A DNA stretch of 18,307 bases from Treponema sp. UBA4319 (GCA_002393865.1 DGUD01000014.1:1-18307), one strand, 5' to 3'. Counted from the first letter of the stretch, positions 7,172 to 14,614 are shown. Translations and numbers: made by a program. Notes: generated from the letters alone by a model not told the origin.

Positions 7172-8277
7172 CAGCTTATCTTATCAAAGCCGTAAACAAA
7201 TGCAGAGATTGCATTCTTTACTGCTATTTCAATATCGGTAAATTTCACATGCAGGATGAACTGTTTTCCGTCAGGGGACTTCTTTGTCATGACGATATAG
7301 CACAGCGCGCTGCCGGAATGGCTGTCACCGACGGGGAATTCAAGGTACAGGTACTGTCCTTCCTTTATGGGGAGGCTGCAGGAGAACCTGCATCCGGTGG
7401 ACGAGATGTTCTGGAGACGCCCGTCGTATTTCTTGGGCAGAACCTCAAATTCATCCAGCGTACCCGATTTTTTGCCTTTTTTTACTTCTTTTACGGCGGA
7501 GAACGTGCAGGGACCGTCGGTGCTCAGGCGCTTTGCGCTGCGGCGTTGTACGACGCTCAGCTGGTTCCCTCCGGTGGAAGACGCGATAAGCACGAATTTC
7601 CCCGGCTTTTCTTCCTCGTAGCGGAGCGCACGGGTCTGCAGCACATAGGTGGTTCCTACGCTTGACTTGAAGGTCATCAGGAATTTTGAGAGCGCGGCGG
7701 GTTTCTTGTCTCCCTGCGCAAATGCCCGCGGCACATCAAGCACCAGCTCCTGCGGCTCGTTGCGGTCAAGCTTCAGCGTCCAGGAATTCCGGTCCGTATC
7801 GAAATAGGTGAATTCCTGTCCTGCAGGCAGAGCCCGTGTCGTGCTGATGAACAGCTGGCTGTCGCGGGCCTTCTCCATCTTGTACATCAGCGTGAAGAGC
7901 ATCTCTAGTTTTTCAGGAACCGGGTTTTTCTTTATCATCTCCATGTATTCCTGCCGGCAAAGCTCTACGATTGCATGCTCGTCCCGGATAAGGTATTCTA
8001 TGTTCTTTGGCTTAAAATGCTGGCATATCAGCTTGAGCATCTTCCGCTCGTCCTGCGTAAGCTTCGCAAGGTCGGCGACATTGTTGATGTTCTTCTGCGA
8101 TGTCGGGGCATCCTTTTTGGAGTCGAGCCAGTTTGACGTCGCCCGGCGCGCGCGTATCTGCCGCAAGACCAGCCCGACAAGAGCCAGCACAAGCACGACG
8201 GCAAGCACAACGAGTATTATCGTGTAGAGAATGGGATTCTGCCGTGCGTCAACAAGGCTTCCGTTTGTATTCCCCAT
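7171..8277 (-). CDS. Membrane-anchored PilZ protein, predicted c-di-GMP receptor
   Basis: The 368-residue protein has one N-terminal membrane helix (residues about 17-38), a basic patch, and a cytoplasmic part. A helical region (about 70-140) is followed by a YcgR-like beta domain (about 150-235) and a PilZ domain from about 240. The c-di-GMP motifs are both intact: RSAKR (246-250, RxxxR) and NISSTG (290-295, N/DxSxxG). PilZ proteins turn c-di-GMP level into changes of motility, and YcgR acts as a flagellar brake. Its place in the flagellin/cap gene run supports a motility role. AGGAG precedes the ATG and the upstream gene ends 12 bases earlier. The binding partner is unknown. Confidence 0.88.
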   Translation of the reverse strand: MGNTNGSLVDARQNPILYTIILVVLAVVLVLALVGLVLRQIRARRATSNWLDSKKDAPTSQKNINNVADLAKLTQDERKMLKLICQHFKPKNIEYLIRDEHAIVELCRQEYMEMIKKNPVPEKLEMLFTLMYKMEKARDSQLFISTTRALPAGQEFTYFDTDRNSWTLKLDRNEPQELVLDVPRAFAQGDKKPAALSKFLMTFKSSVGTTYVLQTRALRYEEEKPGKFVLIASSTGGNQLSVVQRRSAKRLSTDGPCTFSAVKEVKKGKKSGTLDEFEVLPKKYDGRLQNISSTGCRFSCSLPIKEGQYLYLEFPVGDSHSGSALCYIVMTKKSPDGKQFILHVKFTDIEIAVKNAISAFVYGFDKIS

Positions 8278-8289
8278 AAGCAGCTCCTG

Positions 8290-8883
8290 TCAGTTGAATT
8301 TTGTAAGGACTTCCGAGATGCTTTTGAGCCGCGGCCCTATTTCGTATTCAGAAAGATCTCCTACCGTGACGGTGTCCTTTACTTCCATGGCGCTCTCAAA
8401 GTCGCTGAGTATGGGAGAGAACTCCTTGAAGAAGTCGTTCAGGTTCTTCCCGTCGATGATGAGCGCATTGTACAAATCGGGGAACAGCGCGCTCAGCGCC
8501 GCCGTGTGGCAGAAAGCATCGACTTCCGTCGCGAGCGAGGCGATGGTCTCCGAAGCCTCTTTGTCTTTTCCACTCTGCAGCTGCACCGGAACGTCGTTCA
8601 GCTGTTCTGTCAGCCTGTTGAATTCCGCCGCAATGGTTTTGAATGAATCTACGATATCACGTTTTGAGACAACATGCAAGTCGATTTCCGTGCTATCGCT
8701 GAGCGGTGTCGCCGCAGCCGCGTCGAACTGCTCCGCAGATATATCCTTGCCGTTGAGCCGTATGGCCACGGTTGTCGCGTCGTTTTTCGCCGCTTCGCTT
8801 TCAAATGATTTTAAGACGTCGCCGACACTCTTCTCATTCTCAAGCGTCACGTCTACTGGCTGTCCGTTTATCTTAAGCAGCAT
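8290..8883 (-). CDS. Unknown protein after fliD, possible beta-grasp N-domain plus helical domain
   Basis: A 197-residue soluble protein. Residues 1-73 (MLLKINGQPVDVTLENEKSV...GDVLKSF, then AIRLNGKDIS and STEIDLHVV) have the strand-turn-strand-helix-strand order of a ubiquitin/ThiS-like beta-grasp fold, but lack the C-terminal Gly-Gly of sulfur carriers. Residues about 75-197 are predicted helical and acidic (SFKTIAAEFNRLTEQLNDVP, LNDFFKEFSPILSDFESA). It starts 11 bases after fliD with a GGGGGA site, so the two are tightly coupled. From memory T. pallidum keeps an uncharacterised gene at this place. A chaperone or export role for FliD or flagellin (the job of FliT or FliS, neither seen here) is inferred from context only. 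Confidence 0.8.
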   Translation of the reverse strand: MLLKINGQPVDVTLENEKSVGDVLKSFESEAAKNDATTVAIRLNGKDISAEQFDAAAATPLSDSTEIDLHVVSKRDIVDSFKTIAAEFNRLTEQLNDVPVQLQSGKDKEASETIASLATEVDAFCHTAALSALFPDLYNALIIDGKNLNDFFKEFSPILSDFESAMEVKDTVTVGDLSEYEIGPRLKSISEVLTKFN

Positions 8884-8894
8884 TATATCCCCCG

Positions 8895-10973
8895 TCAGTT
8901 CTTGTTGTTGCTTTGCTGGCGCGAAAAATTCTCTATGGAAGACTGCTGTTTTTCAAGGCTGTTCAGAGAACTTTCCATGCCGGCATATTTTGCCTTGAGC
9001 TCGCTTTCTTTTGCGTCAAGCTGGGACTCAAGCTTTGATATCTTTGTGTTGGAAGATTTTATCTGCTTGTCCAGCGTCGCTGTCTTTGTGGATATGATGC
9101 CCCCGGACTGTGTCCATGAGCTAATCTGCTTGTCCAGCCTGTAGCCGAGCCCGTTGTCTATGATGAGGTCGCCGTCGCTGTCATAGCCGAAGAGATTCTT
9201 TATGTCCTCCAGCTTTGTCTCCAGCATGGCGTCCAGCGTCTTCTCCTCCACCTCAAGGTAGCCGCGCATCTGGGAGGCGCTGTAGCCCCCTGTGCCGCTG
9301 CTTGCGTTCGTGGATATGCCGATTTGGTTCAGCATGGTGATTTCGGCCTCGTCCGCAAAGCGGTAGTTTGCGGAGACCGTCTGCTGCAGGGATGATTTTC
9401 CGTTGGTGAGCGAGAAGTCCCCCATAAAGAGCCCCAGCTTTTTCTCCTGTGCCTCCCGCTCGTCATCCGAAAGGTAATCCAGCTCGGAGATGACTTCCGG
9501 CTTGTTTGTCGTGAGCACATTTATCTCGGCGATCACCTGGTTGTATTTGCCGACGAATGTGATGAGCGCGTTCTTTGCGTTCTCTGTGTCCGGCATGACC
9601 TTGAGCGTTGCCGTCTTTTCCGTCTTGTTGTGCAGGTGCAGCGTCACGTTCGGGACGACATCATCCACGTCGTTGGAGGGGCGGGTAAGGGTGATGCCCT
9701 CGTATTTGAATACCGCGTCGTCGGCGGTGGATACGGCGTGTACCGGCTCAAATCCCTGCGTTTTTGAGGCGTCGTAAGTCTCCGGGACGGACATCGTTAT
9801 CTGTTTGCCGGTGTTGTTGTTCCTGATGATAAGGCTCGTCGCACCGGGGTAGTCTTCCAGCGAGAGCGTCACCTTGCGCAGTCCGGTCTCCTCGTCAACA
9901 GGGAAGTCCTGTATGTCAACCTCGGTCTCGGTGCCGTCTTCGTTTCTGATGGCGATGAAGCGGGTATCGTCGTTGACCGGCTGGACTGGCTCGGCGGCTG
10001 CGTCGGCAGGCTTTGCGAGCAATGTGTCGCTCTGCTCGTTGGAGACGGTAAGCCCCCGGAAATCGACGCTGCCGGGAGACGGCAGGCTCGGCTCAAGCAG
10101 CTGGGCATTGACCGCGGCGGTGATATCCTCCGTGTCCTCTGTGGCAAAGGTGAATGTCACGCGCTGGGTGCCTTCCGTAATCCCCTGCGGCAGGGGGATG
10201 TCTGCGCCCCCGCGGGCAGGGATGGTGATTGTGCTGCCGTCAGATGTCACGCCGTCCACAGAAAGTTCCGGCATGTTTGCCTGCGGCTGGAGGTCGTTTG
10301 TCTCCGGCGCCATATAATCTGCTGTGTTCGAGCTCAGCGGGGAGGTCTCTGCCTTTGCCTCGCCGACCATGTCTATGCTTTTCGCGAGCTCCAGCGCCAT
10401 GTCCTGCAGCACGAGGCGGTTCTCTGCCCCGGTCTTGAGGCTTTCGATGAGGACTGATTTTTTGTTTGAGCTGACGCCGATAAGGCTTGCTTTTATGAGC
10501 TTATTGCCGCGCTTGTTGACGGCTGTTATGAAGTCGGCGATTTTTCCGCCTTTCCAGTTTATCGTTATGGTCTGGGTGCCGACTCCAAAGGTATATTTTC
10601 CTTCTTCGACCCTGAAATTCTTTGAGATTGAGCCGCTCAGGAAGCGGTCTGCCGTCGCCGGCTTTATGACATCTATATTGAACGAGCCGTACTCCGCGCT
10701 CCGAGCCGCATCGGCGGTAATCGCGTTCTCGTCCGAGGATTCTGTGAGCTTGTTGTTGAAGGGGTTGTCAAAGGAATACAGCGTCTTGACGCTTTCCCTG
10801 AGGGAACTCATCTTCTGGCTTACATTACGCCATGCGCTTTGCTGCTCCTGATATTTCTCAAGCTGCTCCTGTTCGCGCACAAGCGGTTTGCGCTCCAGCT
10901 CCATGAGTGCCTTGATGGTCTCGTTCGTCCCATATTTGTTTGAGACACCGGGTATGCTAATTCCGTCGGCCAT
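8895..10973 (-). CDS. fliD: Flagellar cap protein FliD (hook-associated protein 2)
   Basis: The 692-residue protein starts MADGISIPGVSNKYGTNETI, the spirochaetal form of the FliD N-terminus, and then has a helical segment (ELERKPLVREQEQLEKYQEQ). Near the C-terminus it shows the FliD_C features DLIIDNGLGYRLDKQISSW and a long coiled coil (KTATLDKQIKSSNTKISKLE onward). FliD caps the growing filament and folds flagellin; in spirochaetes this occurs in the periplasm. The middle is a large beta-rich region, including an acidic Pro/Ala-rich loop (AKPADAAAEPVQPVNDD). ATG 10973 has AGGGG just upstream and matches the family start; an in-frame ATG five codons earlier has no site. It follows flaG by 62 bases. 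Confidence 0.95.
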   Translation of the reverse strand: MADGISIPGVSNKYGTNETIKALMELERKPLVREQEQLEKYQEQQSAWRNVSQKMSSLRESVKTLYSFDNPFNNKLTESSDENAITADAARSAEYGSFNIDVIKPATADRFLSGSISKNFRVEEGKYTFGVGTQTITINWKGGKIADFITAVNKRGNKLIKASLIGVSSNKKSVLIESLKTGAENRLVLQDMALELAKSIDMVGEAKAETSPLSSNTADYMAPETNDLQPQANMPELSVDGVTSDGSTITIPARGGADIPLPQGITEGTQRVTFTFATEDTEDITAAVNAQLLEPSLPSPGSVDFRGLTVSNEQSDTLLAKPADAAAEPVQPVNDDTRFIAIRNEDGTETEVDIQDFPVDEETGLRKVTLSLEDYPGATSLIIRNNNTGKQITMSVPETYDASKTQGFEPVHAVSTADDAVFKYEGITLTRPSNDVDDVVPNVTLHLHNKTEKTATLKVMPDTENAKNALITFVGKYNQVIAEINVLTTNKPEVISELDYLSDDEREAQEKKLGLFMGDFSLTNGKSSLQQTVSANYRFADEAEITMLNQIGISTNASSGTGGYSASQMRGYLEVEEKTLDAMLETKLEDIKNLFGYDSDGDLIIDNGLGYRLDKQISSWTQSGGIISTKTATLDKQIKSSNTKISKLESQLDAKESELKAKYAGMESSLNSLEKQQSSIENFSRQQSNNKN

Positions 10974-10995
10974 AGTCCCCTTTCGCATCCTGTTG

Positions 10996-11030
10996 AAAAA
11001 ATGAGACTACGCTGTCTGGCGGACAGCGCA
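10996..11030 (-). terminator. Hairpin with trailing T-run between flaG and fliD
   Basis: On the minus strand CGCTGTC-CGCCA-GACAGCG forms a 7-bp stem, extendable to 9 with one wobble pair. Six Ts follow after a 6-base gap (CATTTTTT). It starts just after the flaG stop. The gap is longer than in a strong terminator, so partial termination that tunes fliD below flaG is most likely. Confidence 0.45.
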
Positions 11031-11035
11031 GCCTG

Positions 11036-11428
11036 TCAGATGACTTCGTCAAAAATCAGACCGATGGCATCCTTGAGACGAGCCTTTATGTTCTGCATGT
11101 CTTCGGACGGAATCTCCCTGATTACCTTGTTCGTGGACGGATCCACGACTTTGATAACCACTTGACCGAGCTCTTTGTTTACCGAAAACTGCAGCGAATG
11201 ACTCATCACCATATCGGCCATCTTCTGAATTTCTTCAATATCGGCCTTTGTATCGGCGAGATTCTGAGCAAGTTTCTCCGCTACTTCGGCTGCGCTCTTG
11301 GGGAATTTGCTCCAGTTCATTGTCGCATCCCCGCTTGAGCTGACCTTTTTGAGCGGTTTCACCGTATTGACATCGTGATAACGACCTTCCGTGGTCATTC
11401 TCTGCCCAATCATACTGATTGTATTCAT
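11036..11428 (-). CDS. flaG: FlaG family flagellar protein
   Basis: The 130-residue product has a variable N-terminal half and the conserved FlaG C-terminal block LQFSVNKELGQVVIKVVDPS followed by VIREIPSEDMQNIKARL. FlaG proteins lie between flagellin and fliD genes in many bacteria and affect filament length; the biochemical action is not settled. ATG 11428 has an AGGAGGAG site and is chosen over an upstream in-frame ATG at 11512, which would start before the hairpin at 11454-11479. That hairpin separates flaG from flaB. Confidence 0.9.
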   Translation of the reverse strand: MNTISMIGQRMTTEGRYHDVNTVKPLKKVSSSGDATMNWSKFPKSAAEVAEKLAQNLADTKADIEEIQKMADMVMSHSLQFSVNKELGQVVIKVVDPSTNKVIREIPSEDMQNIKARLKDAIGLIFDEVI

Positions 11429-11446
11429 GGACGCTCCTCCTGAATC

Positions 11447-11479
11447 GAAAAGGAGGGAAGGGGGGCGCACCCCCTCCCT
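11447..11479 (-). terminator. Terminator-like hairpin between the second flaB and flaG
   Basis: On the minus strand AGGGAGGGGG pairs with CCCCCTTCCCT (one bulged base) around a 5-base loop, and CCTTTTCG follows. The very GC-rich stem is strong but the T-run is only four bases, so it should end most flagellin transcripts while letting some pass to flaG and fliD. It lies 69 bases after the flaB stop. Confidence 0.65.
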
Positions 11480-11547
11480 GACTTTTCTGCGTAATTTGTC
11501 AAAAGATGACATCCAGGGATCTCTTGGTCAAACTACGCACTTTTTTA

Positions 11548-12402
11548 CTACCTGAGCAATGCCAGAACATTCTGTGACTGGCTGTTTGCCTGTGCAAGCA
11601 TTGCAGTGCCAGACTGTGCCAGGATTGAGTTCTTTGTGTACTCAACCATCTGAGAAGCCATATCCGTATCGCGGATGCGTGACTCAGACGCCTGGGTGTT
11701 CTCTGCTGCGACACCAAGACCCTTTGAAGTCAGTTCAAGGCGGTTCTGGTATGCGCCGAGGTCAGCACGCTGCTTGTTCACGAGCTTCAGTGCTGCATCG
11801 ATTGTGCCGATAGCAACGTTTGCGGAATCCGGTGTAGAGATGCTGATCTTGTCGTCAGTGCCCTGGATACCTCTCAGTCCGAGAGCCTGTGCGGTCATCG
11901 TCCCCACATACGCGGTCACACGCTGATCCATATTTGCTCCAACCTGGAACGTCATGACCTGGTTGGAAAGAGATTCACGGGCAAAGCGTCCAGTCAGCAT
12001 GTTCATGCCGTTGAACTGAGCCTGTGAAGCAATGCGGTCTACTTCAGCAACAAGCTGGGAAACTTCCACCTGAATCTGCATACGGTCCTCGTCTGTGTAG
12101 ATACCGTTTGCTGACTGGACGGAAAGCTCGCGGACACGCTGAAGGATGTCTGTAGTCTCCTGCAGGTAACCTTCGGTTGTCTGAATGAAAGAAATTCCAT
12201 TCTGCGTGTTCCTGTTAGCCTGGTTCAAACCGCGAATCTGCGCGCGCATCTTCTCAGATACGGCCAGCCCGGAAGCATCATCACCTGCGCGGTTGATTCT
12301 TTCTCCTGAGCTAAGCTTTGCGATAGAATTCTGCAGCTCTGCGTTGTTCAGCCCCAATGTGCGGTTTGCAAACATTGAGCTCATGTTGTGATTAATTACC
12401 AT
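11548..12402 (-). CDS. flaB: Periplasmic flagellar filament core protein FlaB (second copy)
   Basis: The 284-residue flagellin starts [20 protein letters not shown] and has the conserved N-domain ([20 protein letters not shown]) and C-domain ([20 protein letters not shown], ending in [10 protein letters not shown]). Only a short D1-like middle lies between them, as in spirochaete FlaB proteins that form the core of the periplasmic filament and lack the exposed D2/D3 domains. There is no signal peptide, in keeping with export by the flagellar type III system. ATG 12402 follows CACGGAGGA. By gene order it corresponds to T. pallidum flaB3, though the numbering is from memory. I find no sigma-28 promoter in the 336 bases upstream, so it may rely on readthrough from the first flaB. 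Confidence 0.97.
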   Translation of the reverse strand: MVINHNMSSMFANRTLGLNNAELQNSIAKLSSGERINRAGDDASGLAVSEKMRAQIRGLNQANRNTQNGISFIQTTEGYLQETTDILQRVRELSVQSANGIYTDEDRMQIQVEVSQLVAEVDRIASQAQFNGMNMLTGRFARESLSNQVMTFQVGANMDQRVTAYVGTMTAQALGLRGIQGTDDKISISTPDSANVAIGTIDAALKLVNKQRADLGAYQNRLELTSKGLGVAAENTQASESRIRDTDMASQMVEYTKNSILAQSGTAMLAQANSQSQNVLALLR

Positions 12403-12410
12403 ACTATTGT

Positions 12411-12418
12411 CCTCCGTG
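12411..12418 (-). promoter_or_regulatory. Shine-Dalgarno of the second flaB within a CsrA-type motif
   Basis: On the mRNA strand CACGGAGG ends 8 bases before the ATG. It fits the CsrA consensus core (ANGGA, more fully CANGGANG) and is also the ribosome-binding site, so CsrA binding here would block translation. The first flaB has the same eight bases. Confidence 0.6.
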
Positions 12419-12429
12419 TTCATATACCA

Positions 12430-12571
12430 TAAAGCTTCATGCTTTACGTCTGTTTGTATAGGCATCTGCCAGTTTTGCGCCCCTGGCAGACGTTTAGACC
12501 TGTACAGCAGAAATTGTTGCTTGCATGCGCAATACACGCCAGCAACCGTCTATGCTGTTTGCAAACAACAT
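12430..12571 (-). repeat. Inverted repeats in the leader of the second flaB
   Basis: The 336-base gap between the two flaB genes holds no coding sequence. Nearest the gene are TAAAGC/GCTTTA (12430-12446). Next is an 8-bp perfect stem TCTGCCAG/CTGGCAGA (12465-12490). Further up is a 20-base near-palindrome centred on TGTTTGCAAACA (12552-12571), which has one mismatched pair. The first two could be leader hairpins; the last could be an operator or a tight hairpin. Confidence 0.55.
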
Positions 12572-12688
12572 GGAGAACCCTTTTCAAAGAACATATATCC
12601 CGTCTAACACAGGATAAGATGCTTTGTGCGAAAACGGTCGGATTTATAAGCAGAATAAGGAGTTAGATTTTAAATCTTCCCGCGCAAC

Positions 12689-12725
12689 CAAGCAGAAGGG
12701 GAATTTTCATCCCCCTTCCTGCTTG
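12689..12725 (-). terminator. Strong hairpin after the first flaB, no T-run
   Basis: CAAGCAG and AAGGGG pair with CCCCTTC and TGCTTG over 13 pairs with one bulge, 13 bases after the flaB stop. No T-run follows on either strand, so this may protect the abundant flagellin mRNA from 3' decay or mark a processing point, rather than terminate. Confidence 0.5.
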
Positions 12726-12738
12726 ATAGTATACTACA

Positions 12739-13599
12739 TTATCTCAACAAAGACAAGACCGTCTGTGACTGGGAGTTGGCCTGAGCCAGCATAGCAGTGC
12801 CTGACTGTGTGAGAATCTGGTTCTTGGTGAACTGAACCATCTGTGAAGCCATATCGGTATCGCGGATGCGAGACTCTGAAGCCTGAGTGTTCTCGGCTGC
12901 AACGTCAAGACCCTTGACCGTGAATTCAAGGCGGTTCTGGTATGCACCAAGATCAGCACGCTGCTTGTTGATTCTCTTGAGAGCCTCATCAAGTGTGCCG
13001 ATTGCGCGGTTGGCATCGTCCGGTGTAGCAAGTGTCAGGATCTCTTCAGTACCGACGTTGCGGACTCCGAGAGCTGCGGCTGTCATTGTGCCGATGAAAA
13101 CCTGTGAGCGCTGATCCATGTTTGCGCCGATGTGGAGCCACATAGAAGCAGTCACGCTGTTCTCACCAGTCGGGCGTGCATAGCGTCCGGTCAGCATGTT
13201 CAGACCATTGAACTGTGCTGTAGATGCAATGCGGTCGACTTCAGCAATCAATGAGCTCACCTCAACCTGGATCATCTCGCGATCCTCGTCGGTGTAGATG
13301 CCGTTTGAGCTCTGTACTGCAAGCTCGCGGATGCGCTGGATGATATCGGTGGTCTCCTGCAGATAACCTTCGGTCGTCTGGATGAAGCTGATACCATCGG
13401 CTGCGTTCCGTGAAGCCCTGTTCAGACCGCGGATCTGAGAACGCATCTTCTCAGACACTGCAAGTCCTGAAGCGTCATCGCCTGCGCGGTTAATCTTCTC
13501 GCCTGAAGAAAGCTTTTCCATATCCTTCTGGAGAGAGACATTGGTGACTCCCAGAGAACGGTTGGCGAACATTGCTGACATGTTGTGGTTGATGACCAT
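12739..13599 (-). CDS. flaB: Periplasmic flagellar filament core protein FlaB (first copy)
   Basis: The 286-residue flagellin starts [20 protein letters not shown]. It shares with the second copy the N-terminal block [19 protein letters not shown], the segment [14 protein letters not shown], and the C-terminal [15 protein letters not shown]...[14 protein letters not shown]. The two differ most in the short middle, here [20 protein letters not shown]. It is a core subunit of the periplasmic filament, exported without a signal peptide. Its promoter is sigma-28-like and its roughly 155-base leader is structured, with a CACGGAGG ribosome site. By order it corresponds to T. pallidum flaB1, numbering from memory. 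Confidence 0.97.
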   Translation of the reverse strand: MVINHNMSAMFANRSLGVTNVSLQKDMEKLSSGEKINRAGDDASGLAVSEKMRSQIRGLNRASRNAADGISFIQTTEGYLQETTDIIQRIRELAVQSSNGIYTDEDREMIQVEVSSLIAEVDRIASTAQFNGLNMLTGRYARPTGENSVTASMWLHIGANMDQRSQVFIGTMTAAALGVRNVGTEEILTLATPDDANRAIGTLDEALKRINKQRADLGAYQNRLEFTVKGLDVAAENTQASESRIRDTDMASQMVQFTKNQILTQSGTAMLAQANSQSQTVLSLLR

Positions 13600-13606
13600 A
13601 ATTTTT

Positions 13607-13650
13607 CCTCCGTGGAAAATTGTATATGCAGGCGGATTCCTTTCTGCCTG
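13607..13650 (-). promoter_or_regulatory. Paired CsrA-type sites in the first flaB leader
   Basis: The mRNA strand has CACGGAGG (13607-13614), overlapping the ribosome site 7 bases before the ATG. About 15 bases upstream of it is a hairpin (13629-13650) whose 5-bp CAGGC/GCCTG base and inner GA/TC pairs hold AAGGAA in a 6-base loop. A GGA presented in a loop plus one over the Shine-Dalgarno is the layout known for CsrA control of Bacillus hag. Confidence 0.6.
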
Positions 13651-13652
13651 AC

Positions 13653-13703
13653 TTGTAAAAGATTACATCTGCATTACAAGGCTACATCTGCAATCTTTTA
13701 CAA
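13653..13703 (-). repeat. 12-bp inverted repeat in the first flaB leader
   Basis: TTGTAAAAGATT (13653-13664) and AATCTTTTACAA (13692-13703) are perfect 12-base arms around a 27-base loop. The loop itself begins and ends with the direct repeat ACATCTGC (13665-13672, 13684-13691). It lies within the predicted transcript, about 50-100 bases from its start, so it should fold as a leader stem-loop. Confidence 0.75.
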
Positions 13704-13761
13704 TGAACTCCCTGGCCGTTATCTTCTTCGAAGTTGAGCAACCATGGTCGTTCATAATAGT

Positions 13762-13789
13762 ATATCGGACGTGGTACCGCCGGACTTTA
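13762..13789 (-). promoter_or_regulatory. Sigma-28-like promoter of the flaB-flaB-flaG-fliD run
   Basis: On the minus strand TAAAGTCC (-35) is followed by TCCGATAT (-10), with 16 bases between TAAA and the -10 element instead of the usual 15. This resembles the promoter at 861-887 and the consensus TAAAGTTT/GCCGATAA. It predicts a transcript start near 13755 and a leader of about 155 bases before flaB. Confidence 0.7.
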
Positions 13790-13815
13790 GCAAAAAAAAA
13801 TATTTTTTTTGCTAA
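13787..13815. repeat. A/T palindrome at the flagellin promoter
   Basis: TTAGC plus eight As, centre ATA, eight Ts plus GCTAA: 13-bp perfect arms. It overlaps the -35 element of the flagellin promoter by three bases and extends upstream of it. The A- and T-tracts could act as an UP element, bend DNA, or serve as a regulator site. Seven more Ts (13816-13822) follow. Confidence 0.7.
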
Positions 13816-13822
13816 TTTTTTT

Positions 13823-13844
13823 CCGCCGGCGGCTGTTCCGGCGG
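13823..13844. repeat. GC-rich hairpin between rdgB and the flagellin promoter
   Basis: CCGCCGG (13823-13829) pairs with CCGGCGG (13838-13844). Read from rdgB on the minus strand it is followed by As, then by the A/T palindrome containing a T-run, so it may act with that palindrome as a composite terminator shielding flaB. The rest of the 331-base gap from 13600 to 13930 is leader, promoter and uncharacterised sequence without a gene. Confidence 0.4.
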
Positions 13845-13930
13845 CAGTATGCCCGCCGCTGCCTTTTGTTTTCTGCTATTTTGCTGTATTCCAAGGAAAT
13901 AGTGCTTGCACGGCGGCAGCTGTGACTGCC

Positions 13931-14614
13931 TCAGCCGTCGCTCCCGGCCTGCTGCTCCACGATGCGCTGTATGATGCGCGCCGCCTTGCCTCGGTGTGAG
14001 ATGGCGTTTTTCTGCGCGGCGCTCAGCTCCGCGGCCGTCCTGAGCCCGTCGGGCAGCAGGAAAAGCGGGTCGTAGCCGAATCCGCCGGAACCGCGGGCAT
14101 CCTGTATGTCTGCGATGATGGAGCCTTCCATAGTCTCCTGCGCCACGAAAAGACGGTCGTTGCCGGCATAGAACACCATCGCGCAGGTGTAGTGGGAGCT
14201 CCGGGGGCCATATTTGAACAGCCCGCGGGCCTTGCCCCCCTCTATGTCCGCGCCTGCCGCCAGCGCCGCGTCCAGCTGCGCGATGAGCAGGCGGTTCTGC
14301 TCTTCCTGCGGGATTTTCTTTCCGTCCGGCAGCCCCTGCACATGCTCCTGCCCGGCGTAGCGGGCGGAATAGATACCGGGGGCTCCGCCCAGCGCATCCA
14401 CGCAGATGCCGGAATCGTCCGCGATGACGGGGCAGTGCACCAGCTCCCAGAGCGCCTTTGCCTTTATGAGGCTGTTCTCGTAGAACGTGCTGCCGTTTTC
14501 CTCCGGGTCAAAGCTGATGCCTTCGTCTTTCGGGGTGACGATGCTGTGCATGGGGAAGATTTCCTGCATCTCCCGCTTCTTGTTCAGGTTTCCTGTCGCC
14601 AAGTATATTTTCAT
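13931..14614 (-). CDS. rdgB: XTP/dITP diphosphatase (RdgB/HAM1 family)
   Basis: The 227-residue enzyme removes non-canonical purine nucleotides (XTP, dITP, ITP) by hydrolysis to the monophosphate and pyrophosphate. All family motifs are present: LATGNLNKKREMQEI, ENGSTFYENSLIKAK, ADDSGICVDALGG with PGIYSARYAG, GSGGFGYDPLF and SHRGKA. It is about 30 residues longer than typical, mainly through an insertion after the YAG motif (QEHVQGLPDGKKIPQEEQN and GADIEGGKA). The start at 14614 fits the family, but a start 12 codons upstream (14650) has a better placed AGGAA site and cannot be excluded. The frame is open back to the TAG of the upstream gene, 148 bases earlier. Confidence 0.95.
   Translation of the reverse strand: MKIYLATGNLNKKREMQEIFPMHSIVTPKDEGISFDPEENGSTFYENSLIKAKALWELVHCPVIADDSGICVDALGGAPGIYSARYAGQEHVQGLPDGKKIPQEEQNRLLIAQLDAALAAGADIEGGKARGLFKYGPRSSHYTCAMVFYAGNDRLFVAQETMEGSIIADIQDARGSGGFGYDPLFLLPDGLRTAAELSAAQKNAISHRGKAARIIQRIVEQQAGSDG

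Noticed and set aside
12407..12666. Short plus-strand open frames between the two flaB genes
   Set aside because: No ribosome site or conserved pattern; the stretch is better explained as leader and intergenic structure.
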